64,000 nucleotides of DNA from Natrinema limicola JCM 13563 (GCF_000337475.1 NZ_AOIT01000065.1:50045-114044), one strand, 5' to 3'; shown: positions 52,971-62,695, counted from the stretch's first letter. Notes: generated by a model not told the origin, from the sequence alone. Program-made: numbers and translations.

Positions 52971-53106
52971 CAGCGCGGCCGAGCGCAGCTCGGCTAGATA
53001 GACCGGTTGCACTGGTTGAGTTACCCCGTTGGTTTGGGCGAGTTGGCTGCTCACACTCGGCGGTGGCAGCGCAACTGCCAGCCAAACTTCCTCGGATGGT
53101 CGTCGG

Positions 53107-54837
53107 TCAGTTCGGATCGAGCGTCACCGTTCGCTGATTCCGGATGTCGGCGTAGCCGGAAGCAGTAAAGCGAAGACGAGGCACGCCGGGCGTCGTGAGT
53201 GTCTGGATGGCGAGTAACGGCCGCTCGACGTCCATACCGAGGTCACGGAGCGCGCGCTCCAGCGTTTCGTATGCGGCGGCTGTTTCTTCGACTGGCATCT
53301 CAGCGCACCGCCCAGCGAGTGGCAACGGAACGTCGGCAACGACGCTGCCGTCGGCGACGGCAGCCCACCCACCGCCCATCTCGATGACGCGGTCCAGTGC
53401 CCGCTGCATCGCCGCCGCTGTTGATCCGACGACGAGGTGCCCCGGATACTCCCAAAGCATCGACGTGGCGACAGCGCCCCGGAGCGGGCCCAGTCCCGTG
53501 ACAAATCCCGTAAACGACGCCCCGTCACCGTGCGGTCGCCGCTCGACGAGCGTAGCTTTCAGTAAGCCGGCGTCGGGATCGGCTACGAGTTCGCCGTCAC
53601 GTTCGACGACTGGCTCGCAGGTTTCTCGAGTGAGCAGGCCGGAAGCGCACTCGACCGCGCGCACAGTGTCACCCGAAACCGCATCACTGGGCACCCGGTA
53701 TCGGTCGGGCTCACGTGAAACGGTCGCAGTTTCGCGGAACGAATCGGGGTAGTCCGGCTGCATCGGCTCTACCAGCGCGTCACCGCCCTGGACGACAATC
53801 TCCCCACTAGTGACGACAGTGTCGACTGAGACCGTCTCGAGTTCGTCGAGGACGAGAATGTCAGCGACGCTACCAGGAGACAGCGAGCCGCGATCGTCCA
53901 GGCCGAAGTGGCGGGCCGGGTTCAGCGTCGCCATCCGGAACGCGTCGATCGGATCGATGCCAGCCTCGATGGCCCGTTGGACCACCACGTCCATGTACCC
54001 CTCACTGACGAGGTCTCTGGGCCACATGCCGTCTGACGATAGTGAGAGTTCTCGTGTCGGTACCTGTTCGGCCGCCTCGGCGATCGCGTCGATGTCGTCA
54101 CGAATCGTCCCGTAGCGGCCGACGGTGTGGATACCGCGGGTGACGCGTTCGATTACCTCGTCACCGGTGATCGCCTCGTGGTCGTTGTCGATGAGCGTCG
54201 CGAACGCGGAGAGGTTCTCGTCGCGACAGCCGGCGGCGTGCCCGGTGACCGGCTTGCCGACGGCGGCGGCACGGTCGTACAGCGCGGTCGCGGGCGTCTC
54301 GCTCCCGACGGCGTGAATCCAGTCGGTTTCACCGACGCCGACGATACGGTGGTGGTCCAGCAATGCACGGAGTTCCTCGCGATCTTCGGGCCGCCCCGGT
54401 TGAGGCTCGAACGTGTCGAAGAATAGTTGTGGTGGAACGGTAAACCGGACGTCGATCGGGAGCGTCGCTGTCCTGTCGAGGAGCGTCGTCACGCCACCGG
54501 CACCAAGCACGAGGGAGACACCCGGACATTCGGCGATCAGGCCCGTCGTTCCGCCCTCCAGCATGCGGTGAACCGCTCCTTCGAGACTCTGATGTAAATC
54601 GACGTGTGTGTGCGCGTCGATGAATCCCGGAAGCACGTGCTGATCGGTCGCATCGATCACTTGCGTCTCCGAGCCCGTGACTGTGGATGCGTCGTCGGTG
54701 AGCGTGGCCACGACTCCGTCCGACACGGCGACATCGCGCCGTTGGAACTCGCCACGTTCCGGGAGGAACACGTGGCCACCACGAACGACGAGATCTGCTG
54801 TCGCTTCGCCGAGAGCAACTGCCTGGAGGTCGGTCAT
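53107..54837 (-). CDS. ade: Adenine deaminase
   Basis: 576 residues, the typical length. Amidohydrolase metal site IDAHTHVDLH near 72-81, then GTTGLIAECPGVSLVLGA, the GVGETDWI region and HAAGCRDENLSAF (near 200). The C-terminal AdeC domain contains ATSMLWEYPGHLVVG. It converts adenine to hypoxanthine and ammonia for purine salvage. It lies alone. Confidence 0.88.
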   Translation of the reverse strand: MTDLQAVALGEATADLVVRGGHVFLPERGEFQRRDVAVSDGVVATLTDDASTVTGSETQVIDATDQHVLPGFIDAHTHVDLHQSLEGAVHRMLEGGTTGLIAECPGVSLVLGAGGVTTLLDRTATLPIDVRFTVPPQLFFDTFEPQPGRPEDREELRALLDHHRIVGVGETDWIHAVGSETPATALYDRAAAVGKPVTGHAAGCRDENLSAFATLIDNDHEAITGDEVIERVTRGIHTVGRYGTIRDDIDAIAEAAEQVPTRELSLSSDGMWPRDLVSEGYMDVVVQRAIEAGIDPIDAFRMATLNPARHFGLDDRGSLSPGSVADILVLDELETVSVDTVVTSGEIVVQGGDALVEPMQPDYPDSFRETATVSREPDRYRVPSDAVSGDTVRAVECASGLLTRETCEPVVERDGELVADPDAGLLKATLVERRPHGDGASFTGFVTGLGPLRGAVATSMLWEYPGHLVVGSTAAAMQRALDRVIEMGGGWAAVADGSVVADVPLPLAGRCAEMPVEETAAAYETLERALRDLGMDVERPLLAIQTLTTPGVPRLRFTASGYADIRNQRTVTLDPN

Positions 54838-54981
54838 CGACTTGTGACTGCGAACAGCGCCGTGCTAAGCGTTCTGTTTCCGTCCGTCGATCAGTGGACG
54901 CTATCGAGAGGAATCATAGTGTTCCAGCTGGCGTCATCAATAGCGAGGATGTACGGCCTCGATCACATCCTAGCAGGCGAT

Positions 54982-55371
54982 TCACACGTCATACGCGTGG
55001 GTTTCGAGCGTCTCCATGTCCACGGAATCCAACACTGCCTCGTTCGTTGCTTCGAGAACGACAGGCGGGACGGTCGTCTCCGGGAGCCGTTCGGTCCGGG
55101 TCGCTTCGAGGGCCTCGATCCACCGTCCAAGACAGAGACACCAGCGGTCTCCCGGCTTGAGGCCGGGAAACTGCAACGCCGGGCGCGGTGTTACGAGATC
55201 GTTGCCCCGTTCTTTGCTGAACGTCAGAAAGTCCTCGGTCATCACCGCGCAGAGTTCGTGTCTGCCCCGATCGGTAGGATGGGTCCCACAGCAGCCGTCA
55301 CGCTCGAACCCGGTCGTCGGATCAGTACTACAGGTGGCAAGTTCCCCGCCGAGGACGTTCCGTTCGGACAT
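54982..55371 (-). CDS. DUF2237-family protein
   Basis: 129 residues. The DUF2237 pattern is clear: NVLGGELATCSTDPTTGFERDGCC, CAVMTEDFLTFSKERGND, GLKPGDRWCLCLGRW and PPVVLEATNEAVLD. The conserved cysteines could bind metal or be redox-active. Function unknown. It follows the adenine deaminase promoter region. Confidence 0.85.
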   Translation of the reverse strand: MSERNVLGGELATCSTDPTTGFERDGCCGTHPTDRGRHELCAVMTEDFLTFSKERGNDLVTPRPALQFPGLKPGDRWCLCLGRWIEALEATRTERLPETTVPPVVLEATNEAVLDSVDMETLETHAYDV

Positions 55372-55507
55372 ATTGGGAGATCGTATTGCGGGAACAAAAA
55401 CACCGTCGAGGCTCTAGTACTCGTCCTCGGGGATTGTCATCGACCCGTGACCTGCTGAATTACAGCGGAAGCAAGACGAAAGTCACCCGTTTAGCCGTGG
55501 GAGGATG

Positions 55508-56521
55508 TCAGCGGGTCGCTGCCCACGAACGGACAGCCTCCACCAGGTCCCGGTCCTGCCCGACGATGTCACGGCGATAGTGCATGTACACCGCGCCGAG
55601 TGTCGGCTGGATGAGGTAGGCGAGCGCGATCGGTAAGACCGCTTCTGCCGGCGGGAACCCGGGTGCGGCTGCAATGGCCAGCGCGACCGAGAGGCTGCGC
55701 ATACTGGTCGCGTACACGAGCGCGACCGATTGGGTGTCCTCGAGCAGCGTGCGACCGATGGCGGCTCCGGTAGCGAGGATCAGCGCGTAGAAGGCCACCA
55801 GCGGCACGATCACGAGCGCCGAGGCGACCGGCGCTGCGAGGATACTCCCCGATTGCATCGTCATGGCGATGAACACGATCACCATCACGCCGACGGAACT
55901 GACCCCGCCGAGCTTCGGCTTAAGACGCTTGAATCCCGCGGCGTCGTATCGGTGTAACAGCCACCGTCGGGTCAGGTTGCCGGCGACCATCGGGATGACG
56001 ACGACGGTCGCCAGCTGGCGGTACAGCGCGGCCGGATCGAATCCGACCGCGTCCCCGACGAGCACCGACAGGTATGGCGGCAAGACGAACACTGCGACGA
56101 CCAGGTTCACGGCGATCGCGACGAGGGCGTTCTCGAGGTCGCCTCCCGCCAGTCCGGTCCAGGCTGCCGTCATCCCAGACGTCGGGATCAGGGCGATCAG
56201 GTACAGCCCGACCGCGTAGTAGGGGTTCCCCGCGAAGAACAGCTGGGCGAGGCCAACGGCGACCGCCGGCGCGATCACGAAGTTCACCACGAGCCCCAGC
56301 ACGATCGCTCGGAGGTGGTTTCGGATCTGGAAGATCTCCCGCACGTCGAGGTTGATCATCATCGGGTAGATCATCACCAACAGGGCCGGCAAGACCGCCT
56401 GCTTGAGAAGCGACCGCGTCACCGGACCCACGACCTGTCCGGCGGCCAGTCCCGCGAACAGCGACCCCACCACGACGTAGATGAGGTTTTGCTTGACCGT
56501 CTCGAGTGCGTCCCCGATCAT
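55508..56521 (-). CDS. Bile acid:sodium symporter / arsenic-resistance superfamily transporter
   Basis: 337 residues from the ATG at 56521. Ten hydrophobic helices. Family features include IYPMMINLDVREIFQIRNH near the start and GLYLIALIPTSGMTAAWTGLAGGD in helix 4. The ACR3 arsenite cysteine is not present at that position. Substrate unknown: an organic anion or metalloid is possible. It lies upstream of an unlinked forward gene. Confidence 0.8.
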   Translation of the reverse strand: MIGDALETVKQNLIYVVVGSLFAGLAAGQVVGPVTRSLLKQAVLPALLVMIYPMMINLDVREIFQIRNHLRAIVLGLVVNFVIAPAVAVGLAQLFFAGNPYYAVGLYLIALIPTSGMTAAWTGLAGGDLENALVAIAVNLVVAVFVLPPYLSVLVGDAVGFDPAALYRQLATVVVIPMVAGNLTRRWLLHRYDAAGFKRLKPKLGGVSSVGVMVIVFIAMTMQSGSILAAPVASALVIVPLVAFYALILATGAAIGRTLLEDTQSVALVYATSMRSLSVALAIAAAPGFPPAEAVLPIALAYLIQPTLGAVYMHYRRDIVGQDRDLVEAVRSWAATR

Positions 56522-56765
56522 CGTCCACCCTCCGTGCCGCGTCGGCCGTATTCGATGGTCGTTGCGACCCACACACGTCGCATCGAATCCTGCTCCATGA
56601 TGTTGTGCAGTATTGTATTGATCATACAAAACACTTCTGTCTGCGAGAGTGAACGTCTCGCCGGTCGCCGTCCAAACCAATTACCGATGTGATAGGAGGG
56701 CAGTATAATAGCTGTCCAGTTGCAGGTCAACTCGTATGTCGGTTCCGACGTAGCACAACGTAGAC

Positions 56766-57143
56766 ATGGCGACCGTTGAGACAGTCTTGTCCTCGATTTT
56801 TAGTACGATTCCTGAACTTCACTCCGGCCAACTCGGCCTCCTCGCGGGACTCCTCGTCGGCGTTCTCTACTGGCACGAGTACCACCGCTCGTCACTTGGT
56901 CTCCTCACCGGTTGCTATCTGCTGGCACTCGGTGTCGTCCCCGCCTCCACCAAAGGACTCGCCGTGGTGCAATCCAAGCCGTGGTATTTTTGCTCGTTTC
57001 TGATTCTCACTGCACTCGGTGCAATCGGTGGACGTACTGCTTGGCGTCTGGTATCGCGATCGATCCGGGCTCGATCCCCGACGATCAGACACCGAGCAGC
57101 CGATCGTGAGACGAGGGGCAGCTCAAATCAGAACCGCACGTGA
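56766..57143 (+). CDS. Small membrane protein
   Basis: 125 residues with three helices (about 20-38, 43-62, 72-92) and a basic polar tail (SRSIRARSPTIRHRAADRE). No family recognised. It ends 50 bases before the USP start. A membrane partner of the USP is possible. Confidence 0.55.
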   Translation: MATVETVLSSIFSTIPELHSGQLGLLAGLLVGVLYWHEYHRSSLGLLTGCYLLALGVVPASTKGLAVVQSKPWYFCSFLILTALGAIGGRTAWRLVSRSIRARSPTIRHRAADRETRGSSNQNRT

Positions 57144-57193
57144 CGGTCGCGCGGAGGGACGACGAACTGAAAAACGGGCGGCGATTTAACGCT

Positions 57194-57640
57194 ATGAGGT
57201 TTCTGGTAGCCGTTGACGGCTCCGGCGAGGCCGAAAACGCTCTCGATTACGCCCTCGAGATCGCAGACGCAGTCGACGGCTCGATAACGGTGGTCCATGC
57301 GGTCGATCCCACCGTCTACGACGAAGGTGGCAGCGAACCGATTTCGACGCTCTCGGACGCCGAACGACTGGTCCTCGAGAGCATCGAAGACACCGAACAA
57401 CGCGGCGTCACCATCCTCGAGGAGATGGTCGAGGTCGCCGCGGAACGCGACGTTGACGTCGAAAAAGGACCCCTCTACGGCGATCCGAGCACGGAAATTC
57501 CCGACTACGCTGAGACGGAAGGGGTCGACACGATCTATCTCGGCCACCGCGGCCGCTCAGAGCGGATGGAACGGCTGCTCGGCAGCGTGGCAAACGTGAT
57601 CGTCGAACAGGTGACCGTTCCGGTCACCGTCGTCCGCTGA
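57194..57640 (+). CDS. Single-domain universal stress protein
   Basis: 148 residues from the ATG at 57194. FLVAVDGSGEAENALDYA at the N-terminus and GHRGRSERMERLLGSVANVI at the C-terminus keep the ATP loop. Its TGA forms the first three bases of the B repeat at 57638. Confidence 0.87.
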   Translation: MRFLVAVDGSGEAENALDYALEIADAVDGSITVVHAVDPTVYDEGGSEPISTLSDAERLVLESIEDTEQRGVTILEEMVEVAAERDVDVEKGPLYGDPSTEIPDYAETEGVDTIYLGHRGRSERMERLLGSVANVIVEQVTVPVTVVR

Positions 57641-57723
57641 TACGGGCTGATATAAGTAATTGCCGGTACAACCGCAGAACGGGTCGCGGTTGCACCGGTA
57701 AACTGTTACAGCAGCCCGTATGA
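57638..57723 (+). repeat. Palindromic repeat, family B copy 4 (begins at a stop codon)
   Basis: 86 bp, TGATACGGGCTGATAT ... CAGCAGCCCGTATGA. The TGA of the USP gene is its first three bases. The inner pair CCGGTACAACCGC / GCGGTTGCACCGG is strong. A terminator or mRNA end structure is likely. Confidence 0.9.
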
Positions 57724-57855
57724 CGGTAGCCCATTCCAGCGTGTCATCGGCGGCTCGCGATCCATCGTTGCACATGGCAGTGCAGTCGGACGGATCGAAC
57801 GAACCGACAGCGAGCCGAGCCGCAGGAATTTATCCATCCATGGAGAAGGAGCTGT

Positions 57856-58617
57856 ATGTCCGACGCCAACGGTGGCTGGGCCGCGCTCTTTTCGGGAGGC
57901 AAGGAGTCCTCGTGGGCACTCTATCAGGCCCTCGAGTCCGGCCGTGACGTCCGCACGCTGGTCGTCGTCCAGCCGCCGGAGACGTCGTCCATGTACCACG
58001 CGCCCGCGCAGTCGGTGATCAGACTGGCCGCACGCAGCATCGGCCTTCCCATCCTCGACGTTGGGCTCCCAGTCACCGACATGGAGCCACCCGACCTGCG
58101 AACGGGTGTGTCAGAAGGGCAAGCGGGCGAGCTAGAAGCACTCGAGCCCGCTCTCGAGCGGCTGGACACCGAATTCGACGGCGGTTTATGCGGCCTCGTC
58201 GCCGGGACCGTCACGAGCGACTATCAGGCTGATCGACTGCGGTCGATGTGTGACCGTCTCGGTTGTGCGTTCTTCGCGCCGCTGTGGCAGGCGGATCCAC
58301 GTGAACTCGCGGAGACGATGATCGACGGCGGACTGACGATACGCATTGTCGAGGTGGCAGGGCCGGGCTTCGAGGAGTCGTGGCTCGGCCGCCAGCTCGA
58401 TCACGATGCGCTGGCGGAACTGGAAGCGCTCCACCGCGAATACGGTGTCCATCTGCTGGGCGAAGGCGGCGAGTTCCAGACGATCGTCACCGACGGTCCA
58501 CACATGTCTCGTCCCATCGCGTTCGAGTTCGAGCGGGAGTGGTACGGCACGTGGGGACGGATTCGAGTCACCGACGCCAAGCTCAAGGCACCTCCGTCAG
58601 TAGACGAGCATCGATGA
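57856..58617 (+). CDS. dph6: Diphthine-ammonia ligase
   Basis: 253 residues. The PP-loop ATP motif is LFSGGKESSWALYQALE (11-27), and the C-terminal HLLGEGGEFQTIVTDGP is diagnostic of Dph6. It catalyses the last step of diphthamide synthesis on elongation factor 2, with ATP and ammonium. A normal archaeal housekeeping gene among stress genes. Confidence 0.9.
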   Translation: MSDANGGWAALFSGGKESSWALYQALESGRDVRTLVVVQPPETSSMYHAPAQSVIRLAARSIGLPILDVGLPVTDMEPPDLRTGVSEGQAGELEALEPALERLDTEFDGGLCGLVAGTVTSDYQADRLRSMCDRLGCAFFAPLWQADPRELAETMIDGGLTIRIVEVAGPGFEESWLGRQLDHDALAELEALHREYGVHLLGEGGEFQTIVTDGPHMSRPIAFEFEREWYGTWGRIRVTDAKLKAPPSVDEHR

Positions 58618-58695
58618 TCGATCTACGCCGTCCGTTTACAGCTACCACTGGGGGTCGCACCTGTGCTGGTCGCAGCGTGTGCCGCTCGAGCCCCG

Positions 58696-58809
58696 TCATA
58701 CTCCTGGACAACAGTCAGTGACTACGCGATCGCGTCTCGACGGCCGTCGCCGTCGGCGACAGCGTCGTGGGTGCGATCGAGGGATGAACCGTCTTGTCCG
58801 GCAGTATCA
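58696..58809 (-). repeat. Palindromic repeat, family A' copy 2
   Basis: A 114-bp element in the opposite orientation to the copy at 899. Ends are TCATACTCCTGGACAA and TTGTCCGGCAGTATCA. The core CGCGATCGCGTCTCGACGGC matches that copy after reversal. It lies between dph6 and the next USP gene. Confidence 0.75.
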
Positions 58810-58891
58810 GTCACCCCTGGTTTATTCATCTCGGCGTCGTCGGGATCACTGTCACGCATCGTCGCCGGATGCTGTGATCCCATCATAGACC

Positions 58892-59782
58892 ATGTCAACG
58901 ACCATTCTCGTTCCGATCGATCGCTCGACACAGTCGACCGCAGGGCTCGTCTATACGCTCGTCTCGTTTCCCGATGCTACCATCACCGCGATACACGTTA
59001 CCGACACCAACCACGACGCGTACGCAACGGTCGGCTCCCCCGAATCGAGCGAAGAGCGGATTGCGCAGGCTGGCGACCGACTCCTCAAGCAGGCAACCGA
59101 GATCGCATCGGAGTATGGCCGCGAACTCGAGACGGTACTCGAGACAGGTGTCCCACATCGCACGATCGTCGAGTACACCGTCGAACACGACATCGACCAC
59201 GTCGTCATGGGAAGCCACGGCGAATCACCGATCGTTCACCCGTTTCTCGGCCACGTTAGTGAAGCAGTCGTCCGGCGAGCCCCCGTCTCGACGACGATCG
59301 TTCCAGAGGCTCAGTCGGAACTCCTCGAGCGAGAACTCCCCGGTCGCATTCTGGTTCCCGTCGACGGTTCCGATCAGTCACTCGCCGCGCTCGAGTACGC
59401 GACCAGCCAGTTTCCGGAGGGGCGGATCACGATTTTCCACGCCGTGGCGCTGCCGTTCGAATACGATGTCGATGCTATCGACGGAACGTACGCAGCGCAG
59501 ATCGTCGACGACCTCACTGAGCAAGGAGACTCGATCATCGAAGCAGCCGACGAGACGATTGAAGACGACGATCTCGCCGTCGAGACGGATCTAACATACG
59601 GAGAGCCGTCTCGGTCGATCGTCGACTACGCGGCGGACAACGGATTCGACCAGATCATCATGGGGAGTCACGGTCGGTCCCTGCCCGCACGACTCATCAC
59701 TGGCAGCGTCGCTGAGACCGTGTCACGTCGATCGACGATACCCGTGACGCTGATACGGGGGCGACCGAGCGAATCGGCATAG
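58892..59782 (+). CDS. Tandem-domain universal stress protein
   Basis: 296 residues. Domain 1 begins TILVPIDRSTQSTAGLVY and has MGSHGESPIVHPFLGHVSEA, where the ATP loop is altered. Domain 2 begins ILVPVDGSDQSLAALEYA and has MGSHGRSLPARLITGSVAET. One domain may be regulatory and the other nucleotide-binding. A B repeat follows 28 bases after its stop. Confidence 0.87.
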   Translation: MSTTILVPIDRSTQSTAGLVYTLVSFPDATITAIHVTDTNHDAYATVGSPESSEERIAQAGDRLLKQATEIASEYGRELETVLETGVPHRTIVEYTVEHDIDHVVMGSHGESPIVHPFLGHVSEAVVRRAPVSTTIVPEAQSELLERELPGRILVPVDGSDQSLAALEYATSQFPEGRITIFHAVALPFEYDVDAIDGTYAAQIVDDLTEQGDSIIEAADETIEDDDLAVETDLTYGEPSRSIVDYAADNGFDQIIMGSHGRSLPARLITGSVAETVSRRSTIPVTLIRGRPSESA

Positions 59783-59810
59783 TTCCCGGACACGTCTCGA
59801 ATCCACTGCC

Positions 59811-59894
59811 TGATACGGCGTCCTGTCACTGGGACCCGGTGGGACCGCAGGACGGTCGCGGCCAGCCGGCATTGACTGACAGCAGCCCGTCTGA
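59811..59894 (+). repeat. Palindromic repeat, family B copy 5
   Basis: 84 bp, TGATACGGCGTCCTGT ... ACAGCAGCCCGTCTGA. The inner arms have diverged compared with the other copies (CCGGTGGGACCGC against GCGGCCAGCCGG). It sits between convergent genes. Confidence 0.85.
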
Positions 59895-59907
59895 TACCGC
59901 GCGCCGA

Positions 59908-60096
59908 TCACTCTGTCAGACACTCCTCGAGTTCGTCGTGGAGGGTCTGCGCTTGATCTTCTGTCAGGTCGATGATCGCGTGGCGTCTGTATTCAGACGG
60001 CTTCGATTCTGGATGTGGTCGGAAGTACCCGTCTATCTCGATGACTCGCCGTCCGTCGCGCTCGCGCAGCCGGAGATCGATCTCGTCGTACTCCAT
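59908..60096 (-). CDS. Small hypothetical protein
   Basis: 62 residues, beginning MEYDEIDLRLRERDGRRVIE and ending DLTEDQAQTLHDELEECLTE. The charged beta-alpha layout and acidic bias look like a genuine haloarchaeal protein. No family is recognised. Confidence 0.55.
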   Translation of the reverse strand: MEYDEIDLRLRERDGRRVIEIDGYFRPHPESKPSEYRRHAIIDLTEDQAQTLHDELEECLTE

Positions 60097-60245
60097 ACGC
60101 TCGAGCTACGACGCCAAACGTCAAAACTCTTGGAGGGAGCGGCGGGAGCGATACCACAGTAACGAAGTTTACATGTTCAGTCCGATCCTGCGTTTCATCT
60201 GCCGACGACATCGAGTGAACGCGAACGCGTACCCATCGTCTGCCC

Positions 60246-60319
60246 CCGAGTAATCGATGAGAGACGGAGAGTGAACCGCCACGGGCGCGGTGGCCCGTGG
60301 CTTCCCGTGGATTACTCGG
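60246..60319 (-). ncRNA. Putative right-end structure / omega-RNA scaffold of the TnpB element
   Basis: On the reverse strand, just after and overlapping the last codons of tnpB, CCGAGTAATC (60310-60319) pairs with GATTACTCGG (60246-60255). Inside it is a 9-bp stem, GCCACGGGC / GCCCGTGGC (60278-60286 with 60293-60301). Nested hairpins at the 3' end of tnpB are where guide omega-RNAs of IS200/IS605 elements are located. The exact 3' end is not visible. Confidence 0.5.
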
Positions 60320-61583
60320 ACACACCCGCGACACCATCGGCGTGGTGACCTCTGGCGGTGTCGTGGGTCACGGTCGGCTGGGTCACACAGCCCGATGCCT
60401 GCCGTCGCAGCTTCCGCACGTTGGGAAGCGTCTTGAGAGCAGGCACATTCCTATCCAGTGTCGCCAATCCCTTCTTGGCGATGTTGATAGCCGCGTTCCG
60501 GTCAGCGTGGTCTTGCCGCCCACAATCCACGCACTTGAATCGCTTCTTGTTCCGGTTTGCACGAGTTGTCTGCTCACACTCGGTGAGTGAACACGCCTGA
60601 CTCGTGTATTCCGGGTTGATTTTGTCGGACGGAACCCCTTGGAACGCGGCTTTGTACGTGATGAACTCTCGAAGTTTGCGGAACGGAAGTGAGTGAAGGC
60701 GACGGTTCATCCGGGTGCCATAGTCAATCGAGTTCCGCATCTCTTTGAGGTCTTCAAAGACGATGACGGGCTTCTCGAACTGAGACACCCACTCCACGAC
60801 TTGTCGAGAGACTTTGTGGAGTTGGTCGTGGACGAACCGTTCCTCTTGTTGCTCGAACGCCCGGTCGAACGACGACTTCCCGTTGTTTTGCATCCGCTTT
60901 CGCATCGTGAAATATCGATGGCGTTCCTCCTTGATTTCAGGGAAGTCGATGACCACCGAATCAACGATGTCGTCCTCGTGGAGGGCAGCGAGCGCAACGC
61001 AGTCCTCGTTAATATCCACACCCACCACCATTCGTAAATCCTCTTTGTCTTGGATATCGGCCTCCGTGTGGGTGATATTGATGTGGAGTTCGTACTTCTC
61101 GTTCCGCCTCATTGCTTCTGCCGTTCCGACACGCCACGCATCGGATTGGATGGCGTGGCGGAGTTGTTCGAGGGCGTCGGGTGAACCGCAAAGAGTGCCT
61201 TTCACCGGGTTGTACGGCTTCGCGCTGATACGGTAACGGATACAGTCGTCTTCGAGGAACAGGTTGTACCCTTCCTCGTAGTTTGACCGGAGCGGGTACG
61301 CGCTGTCTGTGGTGTGGCTGGGTTGGTTGTAGTCGTCGTACTCGTAATAGTTTTCCATCGCTTCAAGCGACTTCTGTACGACGAGTTGGGTGGTGTTGTT
61401 CACAAGGTCGGCGTCAGACTCCAAGTCTTTCCGAATCTTATCCCAGCGATCACCGTTCTTTGCCCGGCGGATGGTTTCGTTGTACACGCGGCGGGCTTCG
61501 AGGAAGGCGTCGTCCAGAAGTTGCTGACCGGACTCGTCTGGTTGGAGTTGAAAAACGAGTGTTTTGGTCAGCGACTTCTGCAT
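60312..61583 (-). mobile_element. tnpB: TnpB-type RNA-guided nuclease (IS1341/IS605 OrfB), intact
   Basis: 423 residues. RuvC residues are Asp in GVDINEDC (near 191), Glu in VIVFEDLKEMR (near 273) and Asp in HADRNAAINI (near 365). The zinc finger is ACSLTEC followed by FKCVDCG. N-terminal helix-turn region MQKSLTKTLVFQLQP. There is no tnpA transposase nearby, so it is a standalone IS1341-type element. The proteins cut DNA guided by the omega-RNA. Confidence 0.9.
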
Positions 61584-61657
61584 ATTCTAATCGTGGTACT
61601 GCGGTCTTGTAAAGGTATGGAAGGAGGATGATAGGTTGGCCGAGTGTCGGGCTTCAC

Positions 61658-61679
61658 CCCCGCGCCCGGTGGCGCGGGG
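61658..61679. repeat. Hairpin at the tnpB left end
   Basis: CCCCGCGCC, a CGGT loop and GGCGCGGGG form a perfect 9-bp hairpin about 75 bases upstream of tnpB. Such a hairpin is typical of the left end of IS200/IS605-type elements. Confidence 0.6.
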
Positions 61680-61758
61680 CACTCGCCCTCGTTTCTTTAG
61701 TATAGACGACAGTAACGGGCCATCCCGAATCGCGAGCTGGCCAACGGAGACAGCGCGA

Positions 61759-62208
61759 TTACTCGACCTCTATCGTGTGTCCACCGACATCGCTCGGTTG
61801 CTGCTTCGGGAGTGTCAGGCTCAAGACACCGTTCTCATACGTTGCGGTTACGTTTTCTTCGTTGACCGGTTCCGGTAATCGAATGGAGCGACTGACCGAC
61901 CGGTGTGCTCGTTCGCGCTTGAGGTACAGTTCCTCGTTTGCTTCGGTCTCTTCTTCGCGCTCCGCTGTGATAGTCAGCGTGTTCTCCGAGAGTCGAGCGT
62001 CGATCTCGTCACGATCGAAGCCCGGAACGTTCGCCGTAAGTTCGAACTCGTCCCCGTGATCGATCAAATCGATTCCAATCGACGTCATCTCCGATTCCGA
62101 GAGCCCGAACCGCTCGAGGTCCCACATCCGCGAGATGTTTTCGAACTGCCGTTGGAGCCGCTCTAGTTGCGTGTCGAATCGGTCGGTGGAATCACGTTCC
62201 TCAGTCAT
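61759..62208 (-). CDS. hsp20: Hsp20/alpha-crystallin small heat-shock protein
   Basis: 149 residues from the ATG at 62208. The alpha-crystallin domain runs from about 45 to 140: FELTANVPGFDRDEIDARL, LYLKRERAHRSVSRSIRLPE and the conserved YENGVLSLTLPK. A short acidic N-terminal arm precedes it. It is an ATP-independent holdase that prevents aggregation. The haloarchaeal family is heat- and stress-induced. Confidence 0.92.
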   Translation of the reverse strand: MTEERDSTDRFDTQLERLQRQFENISRMWDLERFGLSESEMTSIGIDLIDHGDEFELTANVPGFDRDEIDARLSENTLTITAEREEETEANEELYLKRERAHRSVSRSIRLPEPVNEENVTATYENGVLSLTLPKQQPSDVGGHTIEVE

Positions 62209-62235
62209 AGCGCTTCTCACGGGCATACAAGCTGC

Positions 62236-62271
62236 CCAGTGGACGGGCCACTGGAGATGAGTTAAAACTTG
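62236..62271 (-). promoter_or_regulatory. hsp20 promoter with palindrome
   Basis: On the reverse strand an AAGTTTTAACTC TATA-like box (62260-62271) lies about 55 bases before hsp20. The 7-bp inverted arms CCAGTGG / CCACTGG (62236-62242, 62248-62254) fall near the expected transcription start. A repressor-type operator is possible. Confidence 0.35.
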
Positions 62272-62567
62272 GCCGTCGGAAGAATCGGTCGGAAGATAGT
62301 CAGGTAGTGCTGTAATTTACTACGCTATGATTGTAATTCCATTCTGATCGTCATCGACAGTCGCCACTGACCGCCAGTGCACACCTGCTCGCCCGACTGC
62401 TGTGGGATGGATGTGCCACTCAGCCCAGTTATGACGATCGCTCGTCTCTCGAGAGCGGCTGTAGTGTCCAATCGCGTGTCTTTCAGACTTCGTGACCAAC
62501 GGAGTGACTATGTATCTCGTCGGTGTAGGGGCCGCTCGAACCGGGGTCGAGTCCCACGGTCCACCGA

Positions 62568-62653
62568 TGATACGGACTGCTGTCAGTCAGTTCCGGTGGG
62601 ACCGCAACCTGCACTGCGGGCCCACCGGGACATCGGGACAGCAGCCCGTATGA
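62568..62653 (+). repeat. Palindromic repeat, family B copy 6
   Basis: 86 bp, TGATACGGACTGCTGT ... ACAGCAGCCCGTATGA, with inner pair CCGGTGGGACCGC / TGCGGGCCCACCGG. It is the only B copy in a divergent gap, 42 bases upstream of the L12-like start. Confidence 0.88.
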
Positions 62654-62695
62654 GTGTCCGTCGTGGATCGACTCCGGCTCGAACCGGTGATCACC

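Larger units (their letters stand above)
62209..62695. other. Divergent region between hsp20 and the L12 paralogue
   Basis: 487 bases. Next to hsp20 lie a palindrome and a TATA-like box (62236-62271). The right end has the B repeat at 62568-62653. Between about 62280 and 62567 no gene or motif is evident. Confidence 0.4.

Noticed and set aside
57638-57723. tRNA-like interpretation of the B palindromes
   Set aside because: The nested stems do not form a cloverleaf, and there is no anticodon-loop or T-loop consensus.
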